Positions 9,193 to 17,032 of a DNA stretch of 50,949 bases are shown piece after piece. The stretch comes from Candidatus Zipacnadia bacterium. Its GTDB lineage: Bacteria > Armatimonadota > Zipacnadia > JALGUG01. The notes under the pieces are model-generated. The model did not search any database. It worked only from the letters and a program-made list of their open reading frames with translations, and was not told where the DNA came from. Position numbers and translations under genes: made by a program. The stretch covers positions 1-50,949 of the forward strand of contig JALGUG010000019.1 in assembly GCA_029820995.1 (NCBI GenBank), read 5' to 3'. Numbering within the stretch: position 1 is the stretch's first letter; each line of letters begins with the position of its first letter.

Positions 9193-9216
9193 CTTCAACG
9201 ACACTTCCTAGCTTCG

Positions 9217-9288
9217 CCGTGCATCCGAGGACTGCGGGCGTCAGAGCGCCCGCCCGGTAGTGCCGCCTGTAGTCCCCAAATGCACCGG
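9217..9288 (-). other. Long structured leader hairpin between tRNA-Val and thrS
   Basis: Bases 9271-9288 and 9217-9233 can pair in a 17-bp stem with one bulged G and a few G-T pairs (GGGGACT against AGTCCTC, TGCAT against ATGCA). Inside it a second stem GCGGGCG/CGCCCGC caps the element, leaving an asymmetric loop of about 17 nt. It begins 15 nt after the tRNA end. There is no T-run, so it is not itself an intrinsic terminator. Regulatory function is inferred. Confidence 0.5.
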
Positions 9289-9303
9289 GTTCATGATCTT
9301 GGA

Positions 9304-9378
9304 TGGTGTCCGGTGTAGGATTTGAACCTACGACCTCTTCCGCGTCAAGGAAGCGTTCTCCCCCTGAACTAACCGGAC
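9304..9378 (-). tRNA. tRNA-Val (anticodon GAC)
   Basis: Full cloverleaf on the reverse strand. The acceptor stem GTCCGGT pairs with ACCGGAC. The D arm is GTTC/GAAC, the anticodon arm CTTCC/GGAAG with loop TTGACGC (anticodon GAC, reading GUC), and the T arm GTAGG/CCTAC with loop TTCGAAT. Discriminator A is followed by an encoded CCA at 9304-9306. It has its own strong promoter just upstream. Confidence 0.96.
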
Positions 9379-9386
9379 ACACCCTA

Positions 9387-9415
9387 TTTATAGCATAACC
9401 GCAAAAGGCTGTAAA
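9387..9415 (-). promoter_or_regulatory. Sigma-70-like promoter for tRNA-Val (and possibly thrS)
   Basis: Reverse-strand -35 TTTACA at 9410-9415, 17-bp spacer, -10 TATAAA at 9387-9392, about 8 nt before the mature tRNA 5' end. The AT-rich core stands out in this GC-rich region. Confidence 0.75.
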
Positions 9416-9438
9416 GGGTGCTGCCGGGCCTTTGGATT

Positions 9439-9453
9439 GCCCGTTGAACGGGC
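9439..9453 (-). terminator. Small hairpin after the subtilase gene
   Basis: A GCCCGT/ACGGGC stem with a 3-nt loop, extendable by an outer GGAT/ATCC pairing, 18 nt after the subtilase stop. No T-run follows, so it is only a weak terminator candidate. Confidence 0.3.
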
Positions 9454-9470
9454 GAAGCATCCGGCTCACT

Positions 9471-10931
9471 TCACCGCACGACGACGCAAGCCACGCGGGA
9501 CGCCTCGGTGCCGACGGCAGGTTGGACCAGGGCCAGGAACACGTGCGTTCCGGGCTGCCGGGCTGAGGGCGGCAGGTGAAGCTGGATTTCACGAGCTTGC
9601 CGGGGCGCCAGCGTGATGTCCTGAACGGCGAGGAGGCCGCCGACGGCCCGGTCGGCGAAGGTCAGGCGAGCGGTCTGGGCCTCCGCGGTCTGATTGCGCA
9701 GGCGGATTTGTGCGGTTCGGGTTGGCCCCGCCGGGACCTGCTCGTCCACCAGGAGGCGCTCCACATAGACCGGTGCCTGGTCCCACCGGCGCGGTAGCCC
9801 GGCGGTGAAGGCGTCTACGATGCCGAAACCGTACTTGTGATCGCGCCCGGGAGGGCCGGCATCCTGCGTCGTGGCAATTAGCCGCGCACGGACCTCGGCG
9901 GGTTGCCACCGGCCGTCGTGGTTGAAGTCGCAATCGGCCGGCTCGGTGCCCAGTACCAGCGCGGCGGCGCCGGCGACGTGGGGAGCGGCCATGGAGGTCC
10001 CTTGCAGCGCCGCATAGCCGCCGGTCTTGGCGGAGAGAATGTTGACTCCGGCGGCGGCCAGCTCGACCTCGGAGCCGGTGCTGACCCAGGACGGCACTCG
10101 ATCGCCCAGGCCCACCGCGGACACGGCAATCACGCTGTCGTACCGGGCGGGCGCCATGACCTTGTTCTTACCGTCATTGCCCGAGGCGGCGACGAGGAGC
10201 AACCCCCGTCGGTAGGCGGCGTCGCAGGCACGCTGCAGCGTCCGGCAGTCATCTTGTGCCCCGAGGCTCAGGGAAGCGATCTGCATCCCGTGGTCCACGG
10301 CCCACTCGAGGCCGGCGATGATGTCGGAGAAGTAGCCCTTGCCGCGGCGATCGAGCACTTTGACCGCATAGACGCTGGCTCGGGGCGCGACGCCGATGAC
10401 GCCTACGCCGTTGTAGTCGGCGGCGATGATACCGGCACAGTGGGTTCCGTGCCCGTGGTCATCGGCAGGATCGGGGTCCTCGTTTACGAAATCATAGCCG
10501 CCGGCATAGCAGCGGTGCAGGTCGGGGTGCCGATAGTCAATGCCCGTATCAATGACGGCGATCTTCACTCCTGCGCCCAGTTGGCTCCGGCCGAATAGCA
10601 ACTCACTGTTTGAGCGATCCACACCCCAGGGGAGAATCTCGCCGGGCCCCCCGCTCTGAACGGCGGCGGCTTGCAGGTCCGGCTCCACGTACTCGACGGC
10701 GGCCAGTTGCCTGAGCTCGGCCAGGCGCTCGTCCGGCACCAGCAGAGCCGCGGCGGGAACCAGATGATACTGGCGCAAGGTCTTGGTCGCCAGAAGTTCC
10801 ACTGCAGTAAGGTCGGCCTCCGGCTTGAGTCCGACCAAGACCCGCTCCGGGGCCGCCTGGCCCGACGGGCCCGCCACAAGAACAGCCAGGACCACCACAC
10901 TCACGGGCAACACTGTGGTCAACCTCGACAT
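9471..10931 (-). CDS. Secreted subtilisin-like serine peptidase (S8 family)
   Basis: 486 residues. A signal peptide (about 1-26, cut after GQA) and a short inhibitor-like propeptide (about 28-90, with YVEPD) precede the catalytic domain. The triad is intact: D128 in VIDTGIDYRHPDL, H161 in DDHGHGTHCAG and S313 in GTSMAAPHVAG, with oxyanion N252 in AASGNDG. A segment DFNHDGRWQ (about 340) resembles a calcium-binding or dockerin-type loop. The C-terminal about 100 residues form a beta-rich domain that may bind substrate or the cell surface. The gene starts 33 bp after the lipoprotein gene upstream, suggesting an operon with it and the glycosidase-like gene. The role is probably extracellular protein degradation or processing. 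Confidence 0.93.
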   Translation of the reverse strand: MSRLTTVLPVSVVVLAVLVAGPSGQAAPERVLVGLKPEADLTAVELLATKTLRQYHLVPAAALLVPDERLAELRQLAAVEYVEPDLQAAAVQSGGPGEILPWGVDRSNSELLFGRSQLGAGVKIAVIDTGIDYRHPDLHRCYAGGYDFVNEDPDPADDHGHGTHCAGIIAADYNGVGVIGVAPRASVYAVKVLDRRGKGYFSDIIAGLEWAVDHGMQIASLSLGAQDDCRTLQRACDAAYRRGLLLVAASGNDGKNKVMAPARYDSVIAVSAVGLGDRVPSWVSTGSEVELAAAGVNILSAKTGGYAALQGTSMAAPHVAGAAALVLGTEPADCDFNHDGRWQPAEVRARLIATTQDAGPPGRDHKYGFGIVDAFTAGLPRRWDQAPVYVERLLVDEQVPAGPTRTAQIRLRNQTAEAQTARLTFADRAVGGLLAVQDITLAPRQAREIQLHLPPSARQPGTHVFLALVQPAVGTEASRVACVVVR

Positions 10932-10964
10932 GCCAAACCCTCCTCTCTGTGCGCGTCTCCGCTA

Positions 10965-11816
10965 CTAGGGGGACTCTTCGGCAGCCGTCTCGGTTCCTCC
11001 TGCCGTCTGCAATGCCGGAGCCCAGCGAATCCAGTAGAGCCGACCGTCCTCTTCGAAGAAGACCGGCAGGCCGAAGTCGTTGTCCGCGGCCTGAATGATG
11101 GTCTGGGCTGCCGCACCGCTGAGCTGGGGCGGGTTCCAGGCGCTGCCCTGGGGGCCGGCCCGATAGATCTTCAGGCACTGGGCGTCCAGGTCCGCGAGCG
11201 TGCGGCCCTCGGGCCGAGGCCACTGAGGCACCTTGCCGCTCGGGACGGAGCACTCCCCGGTGAGCTCGTCGGGGCGGCCGTTGGGCAGAGCGTGAACCGC
11301 GACCTCGATTTCGCGGGGAACGAGAATGCTCCGGTCGGGGTCATCGTCGGTGAATGACTTCAGTGTGTCCAGGATCATGCCTCCGGCATCGGAGCCGCGC
11401 GACCAGATCCAGACATCGGTTCGCTTTCCGCGAAAGTCGAACAGGTAGCGGATGGGGCGGGCATAATTGCGCATTTCGCCGGGGTACTTGGGCGGTTCTT
11501 CGCCTGCGGTCCGGTGGACGCCGTGCTTTTCGAGCTTGTCGAGCGCCGCGCGCACTTGAGGAGGGGTAAGATAGCCGGTGAAGTACTGCCCCAGGGGGTA
11601 CGATCGCGGTAAGACGTAGCGGCCGTCTCCCCAGAGGCCCAGTCGGACGGTGGGGAACCATGCGGCGAACCCTTCGTCGCTGTCGTAGGAGACGATCTGG
11701 ACCAGGATGTGCGAGGGGGATGTGTCCCAGTCGGCCACGGGACGGCAACCTGCCAGGAGCACCGGCAGGACCAGCGCCGGCAACAGGACGCGCCCTGCCG
11801 CGGCGAGGTTGCGAAT
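10965..11816 (-). CDS. Hypothetical lipoprotein, possible AUU start
   Basis: About 283 residues. No ATG, GTG or TTG gives a sensible start between the upstream stop (11842) and the signal peptide, except a TTG at 11783 that would leave the signal without positive charge. An ATT at 11816 has AGGA eight bases upstream and yields a textbook lipoprotein signal (IRNLAAAGRVLLPAL, then VLLAGC). The longer ATG frame at 11954 would overlap the previous gene by more than 100 bp. The mature part has a beta-rich region (ILVQIVSYDSDEG, RLGLWGDGRYVL) and ends with FEEDGRLYWIRW. No family is recognised. It lies between the glycosidase-like and subtilase genes, so it is probably a surface protein of the same unit. 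Confidence 0.7.
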   Translation of the reverse strand: MRNLAAAGRVLLPALVLPVLLAGCRPVADWDTSPSHILVQIVSYDSDEGFAAWFPTVRLGLWGDGRYVLPRSYPLGQYFTGYLTPPQVRAALDKLEKHGVHRTAGEEPPKYPGEMRNYARPIRYLFDFRGKRTDVWIWSRGSDAGGMILDTLKSFTDDDPDRSILVPREIEVAVHALPNGRPDELTGECSVPSGKVPQWPRPEGRTLADLDAQCLKIYRAGPQGSAWNPPQLSGAAAQTIIQAADNDFGLPVFFEEDGRLYWIRWAPALQTAGGTETAAEESP

Positions 11817-11841
11817 GAATCTGTTCCTACGAGTATGAGCG

Positions 11842-13785
11842 CTAGTGCTCCGCAGGGAGGTGTAGGACCGCCACCCCGGGCCCCTGCAACCGTATTGAGT
11901 ACTCCCCGTCGCCGGGGAGCTGCAAAGCCTCACGGGTGATCCCCCTTTCGTCAAAACGATCCAATTGCACGGCGCGTGGATGGCCCGCGCCGGAGAGCTT
12001 CACGATGAAGTTGGCATCGCCGGCGGCGCCATGGACCACAAAGGCGTGGCGGGCGGCTCCGGTCCACCAGGCGGCGGCCAGCGCTCCTTCGGCCGGCGTT
12101 TTGATTTCGCAGACGGTTGAACCGCGCGGCGCGAACTTTCGGGCCCAGAGCGCGGCCTGGTACGGCGGGAGCGGCGCACCGTCCTCGGCCACCAGGCCCC
12201 AGCCGTCGCCGAACAGTCGGTAGTAGACGGCCTTGTCAACGTGGGGCGATCCCGGCAGCAGCGAGGCGGCCAGCCAGGCGGCGCCGAAGGCCGAGGTGCA
12301 GCGTGAGTCGCGCGCACGCCCGTCGGCCGATCGGAGCGAATTGGCCGCCAACTTGGTCACGAAGATCTCCGGCGGGTCCGACCGTTCCCGGCGCGCCAGC
12401 TCGCGGACCTGGCGGAAGCTGAGCTGATGGGGCAGGTCCGCCGCTCTGCCGCCTACGGCTGCGTCGAACAGTTCGCGGTCCGTGGTGACGCCGTTATGGG
12501 TGCCGTAGAAGTGGAAGGACAGGAAGTGCAGCGTGCGGGCCTCTCGCAGGAAGTACCGGAGATGCTCCTGCCAGGGAGAGGCGAGGCCCGGACCGCCGAT
12601 CCGAGCTTCCGGGTCCTCCCGGACGACCTGCTGCGCCAGGGCGTTGTAGGCGCTGGTCAAGGCGGTGACGTCGGCGAACTGACCGTGCAGCAGCGGCTCA
12701 TCGAACAGCTCATAGTAGGTCCGCCCGGCCCCGCGCTGCCGCTGGACGACGCGCCGGCAGGCCTGCACAAAGTCGGCGTGGCGCTCGCCCCAGTCGCCCT
12801 CCGGCTTCTCCGCGGCCCAAGCGGCCGGCAAGTCGAAACAGATCAGAGGCGTGGCGCCGGTCTTGCGGACCCACACCAGGACCCGCTCAAGAGCGTTCAG
12901 GTCCAGCCGGCGGTGCTCGAAGTCGTAGAAGTCCGAGAGCTGAAGGCGGGCCGTGCAGGGCGTGAGGCGAGACAGCGCGTCGCTCAGGGCACTGAGTTGA
13001 GCGGGATCGTCGAGAGCCTCCACTACGCGCGCCGGAAGATTGACGCCGATCTGCAGGCGGCTCACGCCCACAACGCGATCGAAGCTCAAGGCGACCTCGA
13101 TCTCACGTGAGGGGCGCGCCGGCGGCCCGGCGATCCGGGCGGTGCCCCGCTCGACGCGCAGATCGTCCACGAAGAACCGGGTACGCTCGATGCGGCCCGA
13201 TTGGACGAACTGGAGCATGGAGGCGTGGGCGACCTCTTCCCGGCCCAACGGCCGACCGTCGGCGGACTTGAAGGCGCTCAGAGGGATCGTAAACTTGCGC
13301 CAGTCCCAGTGCTCGAGCGAGAGGTCGTGGAAGTACGACAAGTCCTTGCGGACCTTCTCCTGCTCGAAGACGACGCGGAAAACCAGTCGCACCGGCGCAT
13401 GGCCGCCGTCACCCTTGAGCGAGAGGCTCAACTGGTTGCAGCCGGCCTTGGCCCAGAGAGCCCCCTGAACCTTGGTGGTGACACTGGCCCAGTTGTTCTC
13501 CGCCTGGTTGAACTCGATCAAGGCGCAGCGAGCGCCGCCGACGCCGGGCGCTCCGGGCGACACCAGGTGGATCGAGCAGAGGCGGACCTTCTCCGGGTCG
13601 GCGCCGGCGTCGCCGTCATTGGTGGTCCAGGCACTGATGCCGTCCTCGAAGTCCTCCACGAGAATCGCCGAGGGTTGGGCTCGGGTTCGCTGGCGAGGAG
13701 GAGCGGCCTGAGCGCAAATAGCTGCCACCAAAACCAGAAACAAGGCGAGACCTGAGGGCGCCTTGAAGCTGCGGAGGATGCTCAT
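11842..13785 (-). CDS. Secreted glycosidase-like protein (carbohydrate-binding-like plus GH-A barrel)
   Basis: 647 residues. The signal peptide ends near AQA (residue 27). Residues 40-215 form a jelly-roll region like CBM11/CIA30 domains (ILVEDFEDG at the start, RFFVDDLRVERG at the end). Residues 235-520 look like a TIM barrel of the GH-A clan (GH39/GH5 relatives): LICFDLPAAW, then YYELFDEPLLHG near 358-368 where GH39 has WNEP, then HFLSFHFYGT. The acid/base motif reads FDEP rather than NEP, so E363 is kept but the preceding Asn is Asp. The nucleophile strand is not obvious; the enzyme may be divergent or non-catalytic. A final beta-rich domain covers about 540-647. ATG at 13785 has an AAGGGAG ribosome site. 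Confidence 0.8.
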   Translation of the reverse strand: MSILRSFKAPSGLALFLVLVAAICAQAAPPRQRTRAQPSAILVEDFEDGISAWTTNDGDAGADPEKVRLCSIHLVSPGAPGVGGARCALIEFNQAENNWASVTTKVQGALWAKAGCNQLSLSLKGDGGHAPVRLVFRVVFEQEKVRKDLSYFHDLSLEHWDWRKFTIPLSAFKSADGRPLGREEVAHASMLQFVQSGRIERTRFFVDDLRVERGTARIAGPPARPSREIEVALSFDRVVGVSRLQIGVNLPARVVEALDDPAQLSALSDALSRLTPCTARLQLSDFYDFEHRRLDLNALERVLVWVRKTGATPLICFDLPAAWAAEKPEGDWGERHADFVQACRRVVQRQRGAGRTYYELFDEPLLHGQFADVTALTSAYNALAQQVVREDPEARIGGPGLASPWQEHLRYFLREARTLHFLSFHFYGTHNGVTTDRELFDAAVGGRAADLPHQLSFRQVRELARRERSDPPEIFVTKLAANSLRSADGRARDSRCTSAFGAAWLAASLLPGSPHVDKAVYYRLFGDGWGLVAEDGAPLPPYQAALWARKFAPRGSTVCEIKTPAEGALAAAWWTGAARHAFVVHGAAGDANFIVKLSGAGHPRAVQLDRFDERGITREALQLPGDGEYSIRLQGPGVAVLHLPAEH

Positions 13786-13941
13786 GCTCGACTCCCTTGG
13801 AACAGGGCAGAGCGTAACGCACCCGCTTCCCCATTGTTTGAGAACAAGGACAACTGCCTGTGTAGTTTCCGAGGCGGCAAGATCATTCGGAATGGAGCCT
13901 AGGGGCGGCAGAGCGCCTCAGGGAAGACCCCCACGTAGGGC

Positions 13942-13953
13942 GTCATGCATGAC
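13942..13953. repeat. Perfect 12-bp palindrome after larB
   Basis: GTCATGCATGAC is its own reverse complement and lies just past the larB stop, in the 173-bp gap before the glycosidase-like gene. It could be an operator for that gene; no bound protein can be named. The rest of this gap shows no clear promoter. Confidence 0.35.
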
Positions 13954-13958
13954 ACGGT

Positions 13959-14726
13959 CTAGGCGCGCTCGCGGTGGGACTGGAGCGTCCGGCACAGTAG
14001 GGCAGCGAAGTGGCCGGCGCCAAAGCCGTTATCAATGTTGACCACGGCCACGCCGGAGGCGCACGAATTGAGCATCGTGAGGAGCGGGGCCAGGCCGTGG
14101 AAGCTGGCCCCGTAGCCGACACTAGTGGGCACTGCAACGAGGGGCTTGTCCACCAGACCGCCGACGACACTGGCGAGCGCGCCTTCCATCCCGGCCACGA
14201 CGATGATCACGGTGGCCTGTTCGAGCTCCTTGCGGTGCCCCAGCAGGCGGTGCAGGCCCGCGACGCCTACGTCGAACAGGCGGGTGACAGTGGCACCGGC
14301 CATCTGCGCGGTGATCGCGGCCTCCTCGGCTACCGGGATGTCCGCCGTCCCCGCCGAAACGATCAGCACATTTCCCGGAAGGCTCGCCGAGGGCTGTCCG
14401 TAGGTAATGGCGCGAGCGGCCTCGTGGTACTCCGCTGCAGGGACCACGGCATGCACCGCCTCGTACACGCTCGGCTCAGCTCGGGTGGCCAGCACCATGC
14501 CCTCGCGTTCGGCTAGCTTGCGGAAGATCTCCACGACCTGCGGTGTGGTCTTGCCCCGGCAGAGAATGACCTCGGGGAAGCCGCGGCGGAGCTGGCGGTG
14601 GTGATCAATCTTGGCGAAGCCGAGGTCCTCGAAGGGCAGGTCGCGTAGCGCGTTCAGGGCGTCCTCGGGTGTCTGCCGCCCATCGCGGACAGCTTCCAGC
14701 AACCGGCGAATGCGCTCAACGTTCAT
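13959..14726 (-). CDS. larB: Nickel pincer cofactor biosynthesis protein LarB (AIR carboxylase-like)
   Basis: 255 residues. LarB carboxylates and hydrolyses nicotinic acid adenine dinucleotide in the first step of nickel-pincer nucleotide synthesis, the cofactor of lactate racemase. The N-terminal helical part (LEAVRDGRQTPEDAL, then GFAKIDHHR) and the PurE-like domain (IVSAGTADIPVAEEAA, VAGMEGALASVVGG, VPTSVGYGASFHG, NIDNGFGAGHFAA) are diagnostic of this family. The protein acts in the cytosol. No larC, larE or larA is in the window. It starts 17 bp after a small secreted-protein gene on the same strand. Confidence 0.93.
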   Translation of the reverse strand: MNVERIRRLLEAVRDGRQTPEDALNALRDLPFEDLGFAKIDHHRQLRRGFPEVILCRGKTTPQVVEIFRKLAEREGMVLATRAEPSVYEAVHAVVPAAEYHEAARAITYGQPSASLPGNVLIVSAGTADIPVAEEAAITAQMAGATVTRLFDVGVAGLHRLLGHRKELEQATVIIVVAGMEGALASVVGGLVDKPLVAVPTSVGYGASFHGLAPLLTMLNSCASGVAVVNIDNGFGAGHFAALLCRTLQSHRERA

Positions 14727-14742
14727 GACGGGCTCCGGGGGA

Positions 14743-15246
14743 CTAGTCCCACAGCCGCGGCCTCAAGCTATGGATGTTGACGGCGATTTGCGCCGGGTAC
14801 GGGGCGCGGCCGCCGGAGAACGGATATAGCACGAAGACGAATAACCATTCGTCATCTTGGAAGGCCGCCAGGCAACAGGTAATGTGCGCTGTGGGCGGCC
14901 TTTGAGACCACAGGTAGGTCTTGGCGGCGTAGAAGCAGTCTTCCAAGAGGCGCCCGCTCTGCCCGTGGGCGCGCGCTTGTGCCTCGGCATAGGCGAGGAA
15001 CTGGGCCTCCCGCTGCTCGGCCTCCGGCCCGCTATAGTGTCGCGCGAACGTGCGAAAGCAGGGCTTCCACACCCAGCCCGCGACGGAGTGGCGGCGATCC
15101 GGGGCGGAGCTGAGGAACAGGACTAAGGGCAGCGGGTCGCCGTGCGCGTCGAGCGTCTGCGCTCGGGCCGCGCGGCGGGCCACAAGGAGCTCACAGGTCA
15201 AGGTGACCAAGAGGAGTAACACAGCGACTGTTCGCGGTCTCAGCAC
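14743..15246 (-). CDS. Small secreted protein of unknown function
   Basis: 167 residues with a signal peptide or signal anchor (about 1-30, ending ARAQ). The mature part carries WKPCFRTFARHYSG, DCFYAAKTYLW and ITCCLAAFQDDEW; the several cysteines may form disulfides. It ends with an aromatic beta segment (WLFVFVLYPFSGG). No family is recognised. It lies between the Gfo/Idh/MocA oxidoreductase (39 bp upstream) and larB, co-directional with both. Confidence 0.7.
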   Translation of the reverse strand: MLRPRTVAVLLLLVTLTCELLVARRAARAQTLDAHGDPLPLVLFLSSAPDRRHSVAGWVWKPCFRTFARHYSGPEAEQREAQFLAYAEAQARAHGQSGRLLEDCFYAAKTYLWSQRPPTAHITCCLAAFQDDEWLFVFVLYPFSGGRAPYPAQIAVNIHSLRPRLWD

Positions 15247-15284
15247 AGGCCTCTTTCCGGCGGGTCGGCAAGAGCGGGGTCTTG

Positions 15285-16271
15285 TTAGTATGCTACAGGC
15301 ACCATGCGCTGCTCCCGGGCGGCAAGGTGAGCCGCCTCGGCGATGGCGACGTTCTTGCGTCCCTCCTCGCCCGGTATGGTCGGCGCGGTGTCATCGCGCA
15401 CGGCTTCCAGGAATTCGCGCACCTCGCGCTGCACGCCCGGCTCGTAGCCCTCGGCGCTGAGCTGCCGCTTTTCCCGGCCCTCGATCATGTACTCGCAGGA
15501 GCCGAAGCCGTTGAACTGGATTGAGCCCTTGGTGCACAGGATCATCCCATCGTATGATCCCCAGACTGCCGCATGACCGGCCATCAGGCAGCCCTTGCCG
15601 CCCTGCTTGAAGTCGAGCAGCAGAAGGTCCAGGTCTTCGTAGTCAATCTCTTTCTCGCGGAAGTTGCCCATCACCGCGCCGACGCTCTGAACGTCGCCCA
15701 GCACGCAGCGCATGAAGTCCAGCTCGTGCTGGCTGACTTCGAACAGCGGGCCGCCGCTGAGCTCCTTCTTCAAGCGCCAGGGGGCCCGATGTTGTCCGGA
15801 CCAGCCGCCGCTGATGCGTGTGGTCCGGATGGCGAAGGGCTCGCCCAGGTCGCCGGTGCGGAGCAGATCGAGCATGGCACAGAAGGACGGGATGTACCGC
15901 AGAACCTGGCCGACCATCAGCTTCACGCCATTAGCTTGCGCGGTTTCGATCATGCGGGTGCAATCCGCCGTGTTGAGGGCCATCGGTTTTTCGACGAACA
16001 CATGCTTGCCGGCTTGCGCGGCCTGGCAGGTTAGCTCGCAGTGGGTGAAGTTGGGCGCGGCCACGAGGACGGCAGTGATATCGTCCCGGGCGAGGAGGTC
16101 CGCCGCGTCGGCCGCGGCTTCGGCCCCCAGTTCCTCGGCGAGCTTTGTCGCGCTCTCGGCCACGGCATCGCAGACCGCCGGGACGACGCAGAAGTCGAGG
16201 GCCGCAGCCGCAGTTACCAGACTCCGGCCCATATTCCCACAGCCGATCAGCCCGACACCGACTTGACCCAT
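15285..16271 (-). CDS. Gfo/Idh/MocA-family oxidoreductase
   Basis: 328 residues from the ATG at 16271, preceded by a strong AGGAGG site; the upstream in-frame ATG at 16325 lacks one. The Rossmann start GLIGCGNMGRSL binds NAD(P). The EKPMAL motif with its catalytic-type lysine and the following GQVLRYIPSF segment are typical of sugar or inositol dehydrogenases. A C-terminal beta domain (about 125-300) contains HELDFMRCVLGD. The substrate is unknown, probably a sugar or cyclitol, which fits the glycosidase-like genes nearby. The gene is divergent from the HicB/HicA-like pair. Confidence 0.9.
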   Translation of the reverse strand: MGQVGVGLIGCGNMGRSLVTAAAALDFCVVPAVCDAVAESATKLAEELGAEAAADAADLLARDDITAVLVAAPNFTHCELTCQAAQAGKHVFVEKPMALNTADCTRMIETAQANGVKLMVGQVLRYIPSFCAMLDLLRTGDLGEPFAIRTTRISGGWSGQHRAPWRLKKELSGGPLFEVSQHELDFMRCVLGDVQSVGAVMGNFREKEIDYEDLDLLLLDFKQGGKGCLMAGHAAVWGSYDGMILCTKGSIQFNGFGSCEYMIEGREKRQLSAEGYEPGVQREVREFLEAVRDDTAPTIPGEEGRKNVAIAEAAHLAAREQRMVPVAY

Positions 16272-16406
16272 CGCCTTTTCCTCCTGCGGACCGGCACTGG
16301 TCCGGCCCGTTGTGATTGCCGGCAACTAAAGCCCGTTCTGCCACCGGCCAATGTTCTCGAAGAAAGCACAGCCGGACGGACCGCCGTGAGCGGCGTTTTT
16401 TGCGCG

Positions 16407-16436
16407 ATGACAGCACACGGGCCAAGGCTTTATGGT
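16407..16436 (+). promoter_or_regulatory. Sigma-70-like promoter for the HicB/HicA-like pair
   Basis: -35 ATGACA at 16407-16412, 18-bp spacer, -10 TATGGT at 16431-16436, about 45 nt before the ATG at 16482. The 210-bp gap to the divergent oxidoreductase gene probably holds its promoter too, but none is clear. Confidence 0.5.
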
Positions 16437-16481
16437 ATATGTAACACAGACTTGGAGCAGGCTGCAAGGGTTTCCGGACCT

Positions 16482-16970
16482 ATGACCAAGAACGGCGGTA
16501 ACGGAACAACGCTCCGGTTGGACATCCAGGTCGAGCAAGACCCTGCAACGGAGAGCTACGCCGGTTGGTGCGATTCTCTGGGTGTGGCCACTTCAGGCGC
16601 GACCTGGGAGGAGTTGCGGACTCTGCTGGTGGATGGCCTGAGGATGGCTTCCGACTACATTTTGAGCAACCGGGGGAACCTCCGGGCGGAAGCGCTGGCC
16701 CAATTGCCGTACGCCGAACTGGTTGCCGGCTTGAAGGCGGAACAACTTGAGGCGATGGTAGATGAGGCAATTCAATTACGAACACGTCGCGCAGGCGCTT
16801 CGGCGGGCCCAGTTCGTTCCGACGAAGACCTCGCATCACAACATACGGTGGGAGAAGCTGGAAGTGGACGGCACAAACCACCGAGTAATCCTGCGGAACG
16901 AAAAGCTCGCCAAAGTGCCCTCCTCCGTGCTGCACAGGCTGCTCTCGCACGCCGGCATGACGGAGAGTGA
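16482..16970 (+). CDS. HicB-like antitoxin, overlapping the toxin gene
   Basis: 162 residues in the open frame. Residues 10-60 match the partial RNase H fold of HicB proteins: a strand with LRLDIQVEQDPATESYAGWC, DSLGVATSGATWEEL and a helix LLVDGLRMASDYI. A helix AQLPYAELVAGLKAEQLEAM follows. From about residue 94 on the frame runs over the HicA-like gene for 209 bp and looks like a shadow, with no recognisable ribbon-helix-helix or HTH. The real protein may be intended to end near 16765, or the DNA-binding part may be missing. Antitoxin and autorepressor roles are inferred from the family. Confidence 0.6.
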   Translation: MTKNGGNGTTLRLDIQVEQDPATESYAGWCDSLGVATSGATWEELRTLLVDGLRMASDYILSNRGNLRAEALAQLPYAELVAGLKAEQLEAMVDEAIQLRTRRAGASAGPVRSDEDLASQHTVGEAGSGRHKPPSNPAERKARQSALLRAAQAALARRHDGE

Positions 16971-16998
16971 CCTACTTGAGACCCTGGGCTGGAAGTAG
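16762..16998 (+). CDS. HicA-like mRNA interferase toxin
   Basis: 78 residues, the usual size for HicA. The double-stranded-RNA-binding-like fold is suggested by FNYEHVAQALRRAQFVPTKT, then SHHNIRWEKLEVDG with the conserved catalytic-type histidine, NHRVILRNEKLAKVPSSVL and a C-terminal helix DLLETLGWK. The family cleaves mRNA and is neutralised by HicB. It lies downstream of the HicB-like gene, the reverse of the commonest hicA-hicB order, and within its open frame. Solo start ATG at 16762. Confidence 0.7.
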   Translation: MRQFNYEHVAQALRRAQFVPTKTSHHNIRWEKLEVDGTNHRVILRNEKLAKVPSSVLHRLLSHAGMTESDLLETLGWK

Positions 16999-17009
16999 GG
17001 TCCGGGCGC

Positions 17010-17032
17010 CTGCCGGCCCGCGTCGCCGGCAG
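17010..17032 (+). terminator. Hairpin after the HicA-like gene
   Basis: A 7-bp stem CTGCCGG/CCGGCAG with a 9-nt loop, 11 nt after the stop. No T-run follows, so termination is uncertain. Confidence 0.3.

Noticed and set aside
9217-9303. T-box riboswitch for thrS
   Set aside because: AGGCGGCACTACCGG looks faintly like the T-box core, and the hairpins resemble an antiterminator/terminator pair. There is no stem I with a threonine specifier: only about 15 nt separate it from the tRNA end.
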